A stretch of DNA of 10,527 nt from Phormidesmis priestleyi (GTDB lineage: Bacteria > Cyanobacteriota > Cyanobacteriia > Phormidesmidales > Phormidesmidaceae): positions 1 through 10,527 of the forward strand of contig QBMP01000148.1 in the NCBI GenBank assembly GCA_003242115.1. The letters are read 5' to 3'. The position numbers and the translations under genes were made by a program. This document shows, piece after piece, positions 1 to 5,177 of the stretch (the stretch's first letter is position 1; every line of letters starts with the position of its first letter). Under the pieces are notes generated by a model. The model was not told the origin of the DNA, did no database searches, and was given only the letters and a program-made list of their open reading frames with translations.

Positions 1-152
1 GAGATTCCGTCAGATGTTTGCGAAAGATGGTTTGGTATACTGGAGGCAACATATATTTTGGGAAGGGACGAAATTCCCTTCCTATTCTTTTGCCCTTTTA
101 TTCTCTCAACTCCTCGCTATATATGATATTGAAGTTCCTTGTCACCCGGTAA
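1..152. other. Unrecognised segment replacing the 3' part of anmK
   Basis: This stretch should hold the continuation of anmK on the minus strand, because similarity to the family stops at about position 153. No minus-strand frame here resembles the missing C-terminal half. Several plus-strand frames are open through the region, including one running from the left edge to a stop at 188-190, but I recognise none of the translations. It could be the end of an inserted element, a rearrangement breakpoint, or decayed sequence. No terminal inverted repeat or target-site duplication can be judged because the window begins here. Confidence 0.4.
61..90 (+). terminator. Probable intrinsic terminator for a gene left of the window
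   Basis: A perfect 8-bp stem (GGAAGGGA at 61-68, TCCCTTCC at 75-82) encloses a 6-base loop and is followed on the plus strand by the T-rich run TATTCTTTT. The minus strand has no T tract after the hairpin. This fits termination of a rightward transcript that enters from outside the window. Confidence 0.5.
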
Positions 153-599
153 GCCGCCCAGGGCAATATCGGCCACTCGGAAGTTGCTGATGGTGACTCG
201 CCCGGTGGTATGGGCAATCAAATCGCCGCGTCCTAACTGGAGTGTGTGCCCCAATGTTTGCTGTAGTGTGTGTCCGATCTGCTGGGATTGGGGTGGCCGG
301 TGATGCAAAGTTTGGCCGTGTGATCCGATCAGATCGACGCTATGAAGATCAATTTCTAGGGCTTGGATGGCTTGAATGAATTGATAGGCGATCGCGTCAT
401 CTAAATCAGCCAGATCGCTCAGCGTCACCGGCTCGTGATCACAGAGAGCCAGAATGCGCGATCGCACCTGATCTGGATAGGGATAGGTAATGCCTTTGAT
501 TAGCCTGACTGTGAGCGCATAGCCTTGACCGCTCACTTCAGTCAGGGCAGCGTCAATGCCATCGACTGAGGTACCGCTCATCAGTCCAATGATGTTCAT
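117..599 (-). pseudogene. anmK: Truncated anhydro-N-acetylmuramic acid kinase (AnmK)
   Basis: AnmK phosphorylates and opens 1,6-anhydro-MurNAc to MurNAc-6-phosphate during peptidoglycan recycling in the cytoplasm. The first 149 residues fit the family well. The N-terminus MNIIGLMSGTSVDG carries the phosphate-binding GTSxDG loop (residues 9-14), GSHGQT lies at 92-97, and NFRVADIALGG at 139-149 includes the aspartate (144) of the RxxDIAxGG motif that serves as catalytic base in characterised enzymes. The family normally continues GQGAPLVP and runs to roughly 370-390 residues. Here the match ends abruptly after GG, and 11 unrelated residues lead to a stop. The second half of the actin-like fold is absent, so the product is very unlikely to be active. 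It starts 64 bases after the ktrA stop, on the same strand, and could once have been cotranscribed with it. Confidence 0.8.
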
Positions 600-604
600 G
601 CTAT

Positions 605-639
605 GTCCACGGTGTATTCACGGTGTGTCCACGGGCTGT
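605..639. repeat. Three degenerate 11-bp tandem units upstream of anmK
   Basis: The units are GTCCACGGTGT (605-615), ATTCACGGTGT (616-626) and a third, GTCCACGGGCTGT (627-639), with a two-base insertion. They fill most of the gap between ktrA and anmK and sit directly upstream of the anmK ATG, where a ribosome-binding site would be expected. No Shine-Dalgarno sequence is visible there. Confidence 0.55.
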
Positions 640-663
640 GTTCGTAAAGGGACTCAACTCACC

Positions 664-1320
664 CTACACAGGTAGTTTATCGATGCCCTTGTTGTTGCCA
701 ATAACGACCATCATGGTGCCGCCTTTGAGCCGAGTGACGGGGCTAGGGTTGATGATGAATTTATTGTTATCGTCTTCTTTGGCGTCTTCTTTACTGATGG
801 CCATCAGCGTCAGACCATAGCGATTGCGCAGATCTACTTCCATGATGGTTTTGTCTTGAAAGGACTGGGGCACTAGCACTTCAACAATGCTGTGGTCAGG
901 ATCAAGCTCAAAGCGATCTAAAATACCAGGGCGAGTGAGTGACCTTGCCAGTTCACAGCCCATTTCATGCTCCGGAAAAACCACATGATCGGCTCCCACT
1001 CGCATCAGCAGCTTGCCATGAATCTCAGAAGAGGCTTTGGCCACCACATTGGCGACACCAGCTTCTTTGACATTGAGCGTAGTAATAATGCTTTCCTGTA
1101 CATAGTTGCCAATAGCAATAATCACCGTATCAAAGTCAGGAATACCTGCTTCTATAAGCGCTGAGGGCTGAGTCGAATCGAGCTGAATAGCATGAGCCGC
1201 AATTTGATCGGTCAAGACCTGTGCCACCCGATTTTCATTGGAATCTATTCCCATCACCTCGTAGCCCATGCCATGCAGCGTCAGGCATACCGCTCGGCCA
1301 AAGCGACCTAAGCCAATCAC
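664..1320 (-). CDS. ktrA: KtrA/TrkA-type potassium channel regulatory subunit (RCK), 5' end out of frame
   Basis: KtrA is the cytoplasmic nucleotide-binding ring that gates the KtrB K+ translocation subunit. The reading frame from GTG 1320 gives 218 residues. The Rossmann RCK_N domain begins at once with VIGLGRFGRAV (GxGxxG loop), and the acidic residue ending the second strand is in VMGIDS at about 22-27. The RCK_C (TrkA-C) domain covers roughly residue 135 to the end. Family members normally have about 20 more N-terminal residues before FAVIGLG. Those codons are present upstream but in a different frame (separate entry, 1317-1382), so one base seems to be missing near 1324-1325. GTG 1320 has no Shine-Dalgarno but overlaps the upstream stop as GTGA, so reinitiation is conceivable. 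No ktrB is in the window. The family call is firm; whether the gene works is not. Confidence 0.8.
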   Translation of the reverse strand: MIGLGRFGRAVCLTLHGMGYEVMGIDSNENRVAQVLTDQIAAHAIQLDSTQPSALIEAGIPDFDTVIIAIGNYVQESIITTLNVKEAGVANVVAKASSEIHGKLLMRVGADHVVFPEHEMGCELARSLTRPGILDRFELDPDHSIVEVLVPQSFQDKTIMEVDLRNRYGLTLMAISKEDAKEDDNNKFIINPSPVTRLKGGTMMVVIGNNKGIDKLPV

Positions 1321-1382
1321 GGCAACTGTCGATTAGTGGCCCTGAGATTTTTAAAAAACTTAAGCGATGAAATATTCACCAT
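1317..1382 (-). pseudogene. ktrA: Out-of-frame N-terminal codons of ktrA
   Basis: From ATG 1382 (or GTG 1379) the minus strand encodes MVNISSLKFFKNLR followed by ATNRQLP and a stop. This looks like the usual KtrA leader of the type MNLSSLxFFRxLRxxxRQ that precedes FAVIGLGRFG. The sequence reads CGA CAG TTG CCG TGA where an intact gene would read CGA CAG TTT GCC GTG. One extra T would fuse the two frames into a protein of about 239 residues. It is either a real single-base deletion or an assembly error in a short T run. Confidence 0.7.
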
Positions 1383-1521
1383 GAGCTAATGCTGGCAATT
1401 AGAAACACCTAAGCATCTTACTGGTTTCGCTGCCTGCTACCAATAGCTTCAAAACCGAATACGCATTCGATTTCTTTCTTTGCTAGGCTAGCTAGATGCT
1501 TCCTTGGGAATAAATACGGAC

Positions 1522-2685
1522 GTGGACATTCAAATTGGTCGTGGCAAAACTGCCAGACGCGCTTACGGAATCGATGAAATTGCCTTGGTGCCCGGATCGA
1601 GAACGCTAGATCCACAAATTGCAGATACTCACTGGCAAATAGGCGGCATCACCCGAGAAATCCCGATTATCGCCAGTGCGATGGATGGGGTTGTCGATGT
1701 CACAATGGCGGTCGAACTCTCGGCCTTAGGGGCGCTTGGCGTGCTTAATTTAGAAGGTATTCAAACGCGCTATGAAGACCCAAACCCGGTGTTAGATCGG
1801 ATTGCCTCGGTCGGCAAAAACGAGTTTGTGACGCTAATGCAAGAGCTGTACGCTCAGCCAATTTTGCCAGAGCTGATTATCAAGCGCATCGGTGAAATTA
1901 AGGCCAAAGGGGCGATCGCGGCCGTTAGCCTAACCCCAGCCGGGGCCGTAAAATTTGGCCAAATAGTTGCCGAAGCCGGTGCTGACTTGATCTTCATACA
2001 GGCTACTGTCGTTTCCACCGACCATCTTTCACCAGCTTCAATTACTCCGCTCGATCTCGCCCAGTTTTGCCAGGAGATGCCGGTGCCGGTGCTGCTGGGA
2101 AACTGCGTTACCTATGAGGTCACCCTCCAGCTGATGAAAGCAGGCGCAGCCGGTGTGCTGGTGGGCATTGGCCCAGGGGCGGCCTGTACCTCTCGTGGAG
2201 TACTAGGCGTAGGGGTTCCGCAGGCTACCGCCGTAGCCGACTGCGCCGCCGCCAGAGACGACTTTCAAAAAGAATCCGGCACCTACATCCCGATCATTGC
2301 CGACGGCGGCTTGATCACAGGTGGCGATATTTGTAAGTGCATTGCTGCCGGGGCAGATGGTGTCATGATCGGCTCGCCATTTGCTAGAGCGAAAGAAGCC
2401 CCAGGTCGTGGATTTCACTGGGGGATGGCTACCCCTAGCCCCGTGCTGCCCAGAGGAACCCGTATCCAAGTAGGTACCACTGGCACGCTAGAGCAAATTT
2501 TGCGGGGGCCAGCTCAGCTAGACGATGGCACTCACAATCTGTTGGGCGCACTCAAAACCAGCATGGGCACTCTGGGCGCAAAAGACATCAAAGAAATGCA
2601 GCAGGTTGAAATTGTGATCGCTCCTTCTTTGCTGACAGAAGGCAAAGTCTATCAAAAGGCTCAGCAGTTAGGCATGGGGAAATAA
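1522..2685 (+). CDS. guaB3: GuaB3-family IMP dehydrogenase-related protein
   Basis: This is a single-domain TIM-barrel protein of 387 residues without the CBS (Bateman) insert of canonical GuaB, matching the GuaB3 group of cyanobacteria and actinobacteria. IMP dehydrogenases oxidise IMP to XMP with NAD+ for GMP synthesis, and IMPDH activity has been reported for cyanobacterial GuaB3. The start MDIQIGRGKTARRAYG at GTG 1522 matches the family N-terminus; the in-frame TTG at 1504 would add six residues not typical of it. Visible motifs are SAMDGVVD, the catalytic loop GPGAACTSRG with Cys222, IADGGLITGGDICK, and SPFARAKEAPGRG. The C-terminal KTSMGTLGAKDIKEMQ and LLTEGKVYQKAQQLGMGK are intact. It is divergent from ktrA and is followed 145 bases later by yfr1 on the same strand. 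Confidence 0.93.
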   Translation: MDIQIGRGKTARRAYGIDEIALVPGSRTLDPQIADTHWQIGGITREIPIIASAMDGVVDVTMAVELSALGALGVLNLEGIQTRYEDPNPVLDRIASVGKNEFVTLMQELYAQPILPELIIKRIGEIKAKGAIAAVSLTPAGAVKFGQIVAEAGADLIFIQATVVSTDHLSPASITPLDLAQFCQEMPVPVLLGNCVTYEVTLQLMKAGAAGVLVGIGPGAACTSRGVLGVGVPQATAVADCAAARDDFQKESGTYIPIIADGGLITGGDICKCIAAGADGVMIGSPFARAKEAPGRGFHWGMATPSPVLPRGTRIQVGTTGTLEQILRGPAQLDDGTHNLLGALKTSMGTLGAKDIKEMQQVEIVIAPSLLTEGKVYQKAQQLGMGK

Positions 2686-2706
2686 GCAGATCAGTATCAG
2701 CAGATA

Positions 2707-2732
2707 GCTGTATTTCTAAAGACAAGGGCAAC
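2707..2732 (+). repeat. Dispersed direct repeat, copy 1
   Basis: The segment starts GCTGTATTTCTAAAGACAAG and recurs in the same orientation at 3420-3446 as GCTGTATCTCCAAAGACAAG. The two copies share 23 positions, with three mismatches and one single-base gap. This copy lies 21 bases after the guaB3 stop. The two copies bracket the yfr1-hlip segment. Confidence 0.5.
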
Positions 2733-2741
2733 TGGGGAATT

Positions 2742-2756
2742 TACGGTTAAACCGTA
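2742..2756. promoter_or_regulatory. Short palindrome upstream of yfr1
   Basis: TACGGTT-A-AACCGTA is a perfect 7-bp inverted repeat, 41 bases upstream of the inferred yfr1 -35 box. No T tract follows it on either strand, so it is a poor terminator. It could be an operator or chance. Confidence 0.25.
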
Positions 2757-2796
2757 GAAAAATCTTAAGAGTTGTCGGCGATATCGCGCTAAAGGC

Positions 2797-2825
2797 GTGG
2801 CAAATTACGAAGAGTCTTTTACAAT
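2797..2825 (+). promoter_or_regulatory. Promoter of yfr1
   Basis: A -10 hexamer TACAAT (2820-2825) lies 17 bases after GTGGCA (2797-2802), which shares four of six bases with TTGACA. It would start transcription at about 2831-2833, exactly where the 5' stem of Yfr1 begins. Confidence 0.6.
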
Positions 2826-2830
2826 TGAAA

Positions 2831-2908
2831 GAAGCGGAGACGCAAGTTTCCGTTCACTCCTCACACCACACTCCGCTCAAATCTTCGGATTTGGGCGGTT
2901 CCTCTTTT
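2831..2908 (+). ncRNA. yfr1: Yfr1 small regulatory RNA
   Basis: Yfr1 is a small RNA conserved across cyanobacteria. Its hallmark is an unpaired ACTCCTCACACC core between two hairpins. Here the 5' hairpin pairs 2833-2840 with 2847-2854 (loop CGCAAG), the core ACTCCTCACACC lies at 2856-2867 in a single-stranded stretch to 2872, and the 3' hairpin is a terminator with a UUCG loop (2873-2898) followed by a T-rich tail. Expected length is about 75 nt. Known work reports that it base-pairs with mRNAs of outer-membrane proteins in Prochlorococcus and affects stress growth in Synechococcus. In several cyanobacteria it lies between guaB and trxA; here guaB3 is upstream but no trxA follows. Start and end positions are inferred from the promoter and terminator. 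Confidence 0.9.
2873..2908 (+). terminator. Terminator of yfr1 with UUCG tetraloop
   Basis: An 11-bp stem (2873-2883 with 2888-2898, one G-U pair) closes a C(UUCG)G tetraloop and is followed by TTCCTCTTTT. The 5' arm overlaps CTCCGCT (2871-2877), which is complementary to AGCGGAG at 2833-2839, so an alternative long-range fold competing with the terminator is also possible. Confidence 0.85.
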
Positions 2909-2983
2909 AAAGCGTACAAAAATTTACAAATCGAGTAAATTGTAAAGTAATCATGCTGAAGCGAGTGGTCAAGCTCAGCAATG

Positions 2984-3023
2984 TTATAAAACATCACGGC
3001 AAAGCCCACGGTTTGCCGTGATG
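2984..3023 (-). terminator. Strong minus-strand terminator downstream of the Hlip gene
   Basis: A perfect 12-bp stem (2992-3003 with 3012-3023) with an 8-base loop is followed on the minus strand directly by TTTTATAAC. It lies about 130 bases beyond the Hlip stop codon, so that mRNA would have a long 3' untranslated region. On the plus strand the hairpin has no T tract. Confidence 0.6.
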
Positions 3024-3090
3024 CACTGGATAGTTCAGGCAACTTAGCAAAACTATGGGCTGAAATGGCGCTCTGTTACTAGGTGAACGT

Positions 3091-3115
3091 ATCAGGTAAG
3101 CGCCTGATCATTTTT
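3091..3115 (+). terminator. Possible plus-strand terminator
   Basis: ATCAGG (3091-3096) pairs with CCTGAT (3103-3108), extendable by a T-G pair. CA and five Ts follow. No plus-strand coding gene precedes it after Yfr1, so it would end either Yfr1 read-through or an unannotated transcript from 2909-3090. Confidence 0.4.
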
Positions 3116-3151
3116 GAGGGCTCTCAGAAAGAAGCTCTATAACAAACTGAC

Positions 3152-3355
3152 TTAGAAGGCATATTTAGACAGCAATTCAAAGGCGAGGGCAACGATAACG
3201 CCGACCATTGCTAAACGACCATTCCATAGCTCAGCATAAGGAGTAAAGCCTAGACGAGGCTCAGGGCGATAGTATTGCGTTGGATTCACCCCAAAGATTT
3301 TGCTTTGCAGGGTATTTTCTACACTAGAGTTTTCGCTTTGTACCTGACTATCCAT
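3152..3355 (-). CDS. High-light-inducible protein (Hlip/SCP), single-helix chlorophyll-binding
   Basis: This 67-residue protein belongs to the CAB/ELIP/HLIP superfamily. Hlips bind chlorophyll and carotenoid in the thylakoid, dissipate excess energy, and protect chlorophyll synthesis and photosystem II assembly. The signature is FTPYAELWNGRLAMVGVIVA at residues 38-57, carrying the ExxNxRxAMxG motif that ligates chlorophyll, within a single hydrophobic helix to about residue 62. The first 35 residues are polar and probably stromal. The ATG at 3355 is preceded by only a weak purine stretch. The gene stands alone, convergent with guaB3-yfr1 and in the same direction as the min-ROK cluster. I cannot assign it to HliA, B, C or D. 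Confidence 0.9.
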   Translation of the reverse strand: MDSQVQSENSSVENTLQSKIFGVNPTQYYRPEPRLGFTPYAELWNGRLAMVGVIVALAFELLSKYAF

Positions 3356-3394
3356 GACAGCTTCTGATTACCTTACTTAATGATCGTTAACAAA

Positions 3395-3400
3395 AGTATA
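3395..3400 (-). promoter_or_regulatory. Likely -10 box of the Hlip promoter
   Basis: TATACT on the minus strand, 39 bases upstream of the Hlip ATG, is a good -10 hexamer. No convincing -35 sits 16-18 bases upstream of it, which would suit an activator-dependent gene. I looked for the paired HLR1 element bound by RpaB and saw only loose TTA-containing resemblance, so I do not call one. Confidence 0.4.
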
Positions 3401-3419
3401 AGCGATGTCTTGACAAATT

Positions 3420-3446
3420 GCTGTATCTCCAAAGACAAGCGCGAAC
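3420..3446 (+). repeat. Dispersed direct repeat, copy 2
   Basis: This is the partner of 2707-2732, in the same orientation, about 713 bases away. It lies in the gap between the Hlip promoter and the ROK kinase stop codon. Confidence 0.5.
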
Positions 3447-3449
3447 GGT

Positions 3450-4346
3450 TTATTTGCTAGCAATTTTCTGCCAAGCTAGTTTGGCGGCTCCTACCATGCC
3501 CGCTTGATTGCCAAGGGCCGCTTTGACAATCTGTAGGTTTTTGCGAGAGCTAGGGTGCACTCGCTGCTGCACTTCACTGAGAACGGCGGGGATAAATAAA
3601 TGGGCGCTAGCGCTGATACCGCCGCCTAAAATGACCACTTCGGGCGTGAGAATATAGATGGCGCTAGTAAGCCCCGCGCCTAGCGTGCGTCCGTAGGCTT
3701 GCCAGTGAGCGATCGCTTCTAAATCGCCACGCTCAGCTAATTGAGCCATTGTCTCCGGCTCCATGCCAAAGCGCCGTCGAATCGCGCCGATAGAAACGTA
3801 TTGCTCTAATGATCCACGATTACCGCTGTGGCACTCAGGCCCTTCTGGATTCAGCGTCACTAAACCCAGTTCACCTGCTGCCCCATCGTGACCGACAAAT
3901 AGCTCACCGCCCAAAATAATAGAGCCGCCGCAGCCTGTGCCCAACGTCAGCATAATCATATTTTTAAAAGGCTTACCTGCGCCCAGCCAAGCTTCCCCAA
4001 CCCCTGCGCAGTTAGCGTCATTGGCTACCACAATCGGTCGATTGACGTGAGGTTCTAGCCAATCAGCGATCGCCACATCCGTCCAATCCGGAAGGTTGAT
4101 GGCAATCCGAGCAATCCGGCCCGTAATATCCGCAGGCCCAGGCGTGCCGATGCCAATTGCCAGAGCTTGAAAAGTGGGATCGAGCTGCGCAATAGCTTGG
4201 CTCAAAACCGGCAAAACCGCTTCAGGATACTGAGGCTGCGGCGTGGGCACAGACATTGAGTGCAAGCATTGACCGCTCCGATCAAAGCGGCCTAGCTTAA
4301 TTGCCGTGCCACCGAGATCAATCCCAATTACTTCTGTTGCGGACAC
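3450..4346 (-). CDS. ROK-family sugar kinase, probable glucokinase
   Basis: This 298-residue ROK protein would phosphorylate glucose or a similar hexose with ATP in the cytoplasm. Visible motifs are the phosphate loop IDLGGTAIKLG (9-19), GIGTPGP (65-71), NDANCAGVGEAWLGAG (109-124, with the catalytic Asp110), and LTLGTGCGGSIILGGELFVG (133-152). The ROK zinc motif GHxxxxxxxxCxCGxxGCxE is degenerate: it reads GELGLVTLNPEGPECHSGNRGSLE, keeping only the first cysteine. My recollection is that cyanobacterial glucokinases of the Synechocystis Sll0593 type share this form. The start is GTG 4346, since upstream in-frame codons soon reach stops. It follows minE by 51 bases on the same strand, separated only by tandem repeats, so it may be a distal member of the min transcript. 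Confidence 0.85.
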   Translation of the reverse strand: MSATEVIGIDLGGTAIKLGRFDRSGQCLHSMSVPTPQPQYPEAVLPVLSQAIAQLDPTFQALAIGIGTPGPADITGRIARIAINLPDWTDVAIADWLEPHVNRPIVVANDANCAGVGEAWLGAGKPFKNMIMLTLGTGCGGSIILGGELFVGHDGAAGELGLVTLNPEGPECHSGNRGSLEQYVSIGAIRRRFGMEPETMAQLAERGDLEAIAHWQAYGRTLGAGLTSAIYILTPEVVILGGGISASAHLFIPAVLSEVQQRVHPSSRKNLQIVKAALGNQAGMVGAAKLAWQKIASK

Positions 4347-4398
4347 TGCTTTACTACGGAGACTGCTTTACTACGGACATTGCTTTGGCTACGGACAC
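4347..4398. repeat. Three 17/17/18-bp tandem repeats between minE and the ROK gene
   Basis: On the plus strand the units are TGCTTTACTACGGAGAC (4347-4363), TGCTTTACTACGGACAT (4364-4380) and TGCTTTGGCTACGGACAC (4381-4398). A degenerate partial fourth copy (GTTGCGGACAC) covers the GTG start itself. The array runs from the ROK start codon to the minE stop codon and leaves no ordinary ribosome-binding site. Confidence 0.8.
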
Positions 4399-5084
4399 TA
4401 TTTTGAATTTCTCTTAGGTCGGCTTGTTGCTTTGGCCGTAGCGTCTGGAATTGACATATCTGGAACATTGAGCGCATCACTGTCCGATCCATCTTTTCTA
4501 AACGGTGGCTCATCGCTATGGATGCGCTCAGCTTGATCGAGCAGATTGCTTTCTTTTTCAGATGCTTCAATCTCCTCCGGTGGATGAAGTGCATCACCAG
4601 CGCCATCAATCAGATCAGGCAGATCAGAGCGGTCAATATCTAAGGGGGAATGGATGAGTTCAGGCTCATCCCGACAGTTCTCTTCAAATTTTCTCAGGGC
4701 GGCTTCGGCTTCCTTTGCATCTAAAGCAGACGCTTCTGTCGGCGAAGCTAGCTCAATCCGCTTAACCTCATCATCCGCATGGATTGGCTGATCGGGGCCT
4801 CGGCCCAAGGGGCGAATTCGCTTAATGGGCAAGTTGGCTGTTAGCGCGGTTACTCGCTGATTGGTGGCTAGTGAAAACTCTAGCGAGTCAAAGTCAACTT
4901 CTACATAGCGAGAGACAACCGCAATAATCTCTTGACGCATCATTTCCATCGTTTGCGGATCGAGCGCCAAACGGTCGTGGGCAAGCACAATTTGTAGCCG
5001 CCGTTTGACGTCATCGCGGCTGTGAGGATCTTCACTCGATCCGAAAAGCCGCTCAAGGAGGTCGCTGATGATAGGAATTGCCAT
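4398..5084 (-). CDS. minE: MinE, cell-division topological specificity factor with a long acidic tail
   Basis: MinE releases MinD from the membrane by stimulating its ATPase and so confines the MinCD inhibitor away from midcell. From GTG 5096 numbering, the N-terminal amphipathic segment SDLLERLF is at 11-18, the MinD-contact helix DDVKRRLQIVLAHDRLAL at about 28-46, and the topological beta domain from MRQEII to about LTANLPIKRIRPL at 97. The start is either GTG 5096 or ATG 5084; I prefer the ATG, which gives 228 residues, but neither has a clear Shine-Dalgarno. Ordinary MinE ends near residue 90-100. Here about 135 further residues follow, rich in Asp, Glu, Ser and Pro and predicted disordered by eye, with no domain I recognise. 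It lies 93 bases after minD (81 if GTG 5096 is used). Confidence 0.88.
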   Translation of the reverse strand: MAIPIISDLLERLFGSSEDPHSRDDVKRRLQIVLAHDRLALDPQTMEMMRQEIIAVVSRYVEVDFDSLEFSLATNQRVTALTANLPIKRIRPLGRGPDQPIHADDEVKRIELASPTEASALDAKEAEAALRKFEENCRDEPELIHSPLDIDRSDLPDLIDGAGDALHPPEEIEASEKESNLLDQAERIHSDEPPFRKDGSDSDALNVPDMSIPDATAKATSRPKRNSK

Positions 5085-5115
5085 AGGGTTAGTCACCGTG
5101 ATGTCGCTATTTGAG

Positions 5116-5159
5116 GGCTCAGCCTAGTTTGCCGTTAGGTGGTTTGGCCAGTCTAGTTT
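5116..5159. repeat. Degenerate 14-15-bp tandem units between minD and minE
   Basis: Plus-strand units are GGCTCAGCCTAGTTT (5116-5130), GCCGTTAGGTGGTTT (5131-5145) and GGCCAGTCTAGTTT (5146-5159). The middle copy is diverged; the outer two are clearly alike. They occupy the spacer upstream of minE. Confidence 0.4.
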
Positions 5160-5177
5160 TCCAAAAGATTAAGATGC

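Noticed and set aside
2..190. Plus-strand open frame entering from the left edge (stop at 188-190)
   Set aside because: All three plus frames are open over this short stretch. The frame runs through a terminator hairpin and into antisense anmK sequence, so coding is not supported.
2953..3021. 22-codon plus-strand frame starting ATG CTG AAG CGA
   Set aside because: It has no Shine-Dalgarno and no recognisable product, and it runs through the perfect 12-bp hairpin of a minus-strand terminator.
3360..3400. HLR1 (RpaB) operator upstream of the Hlip gene
   Set aside because: Only two loosely spaced TTA-containing words are present; neither matches the paired (G/T)TTACA(A/T)(A/T) consensus well enough to call.
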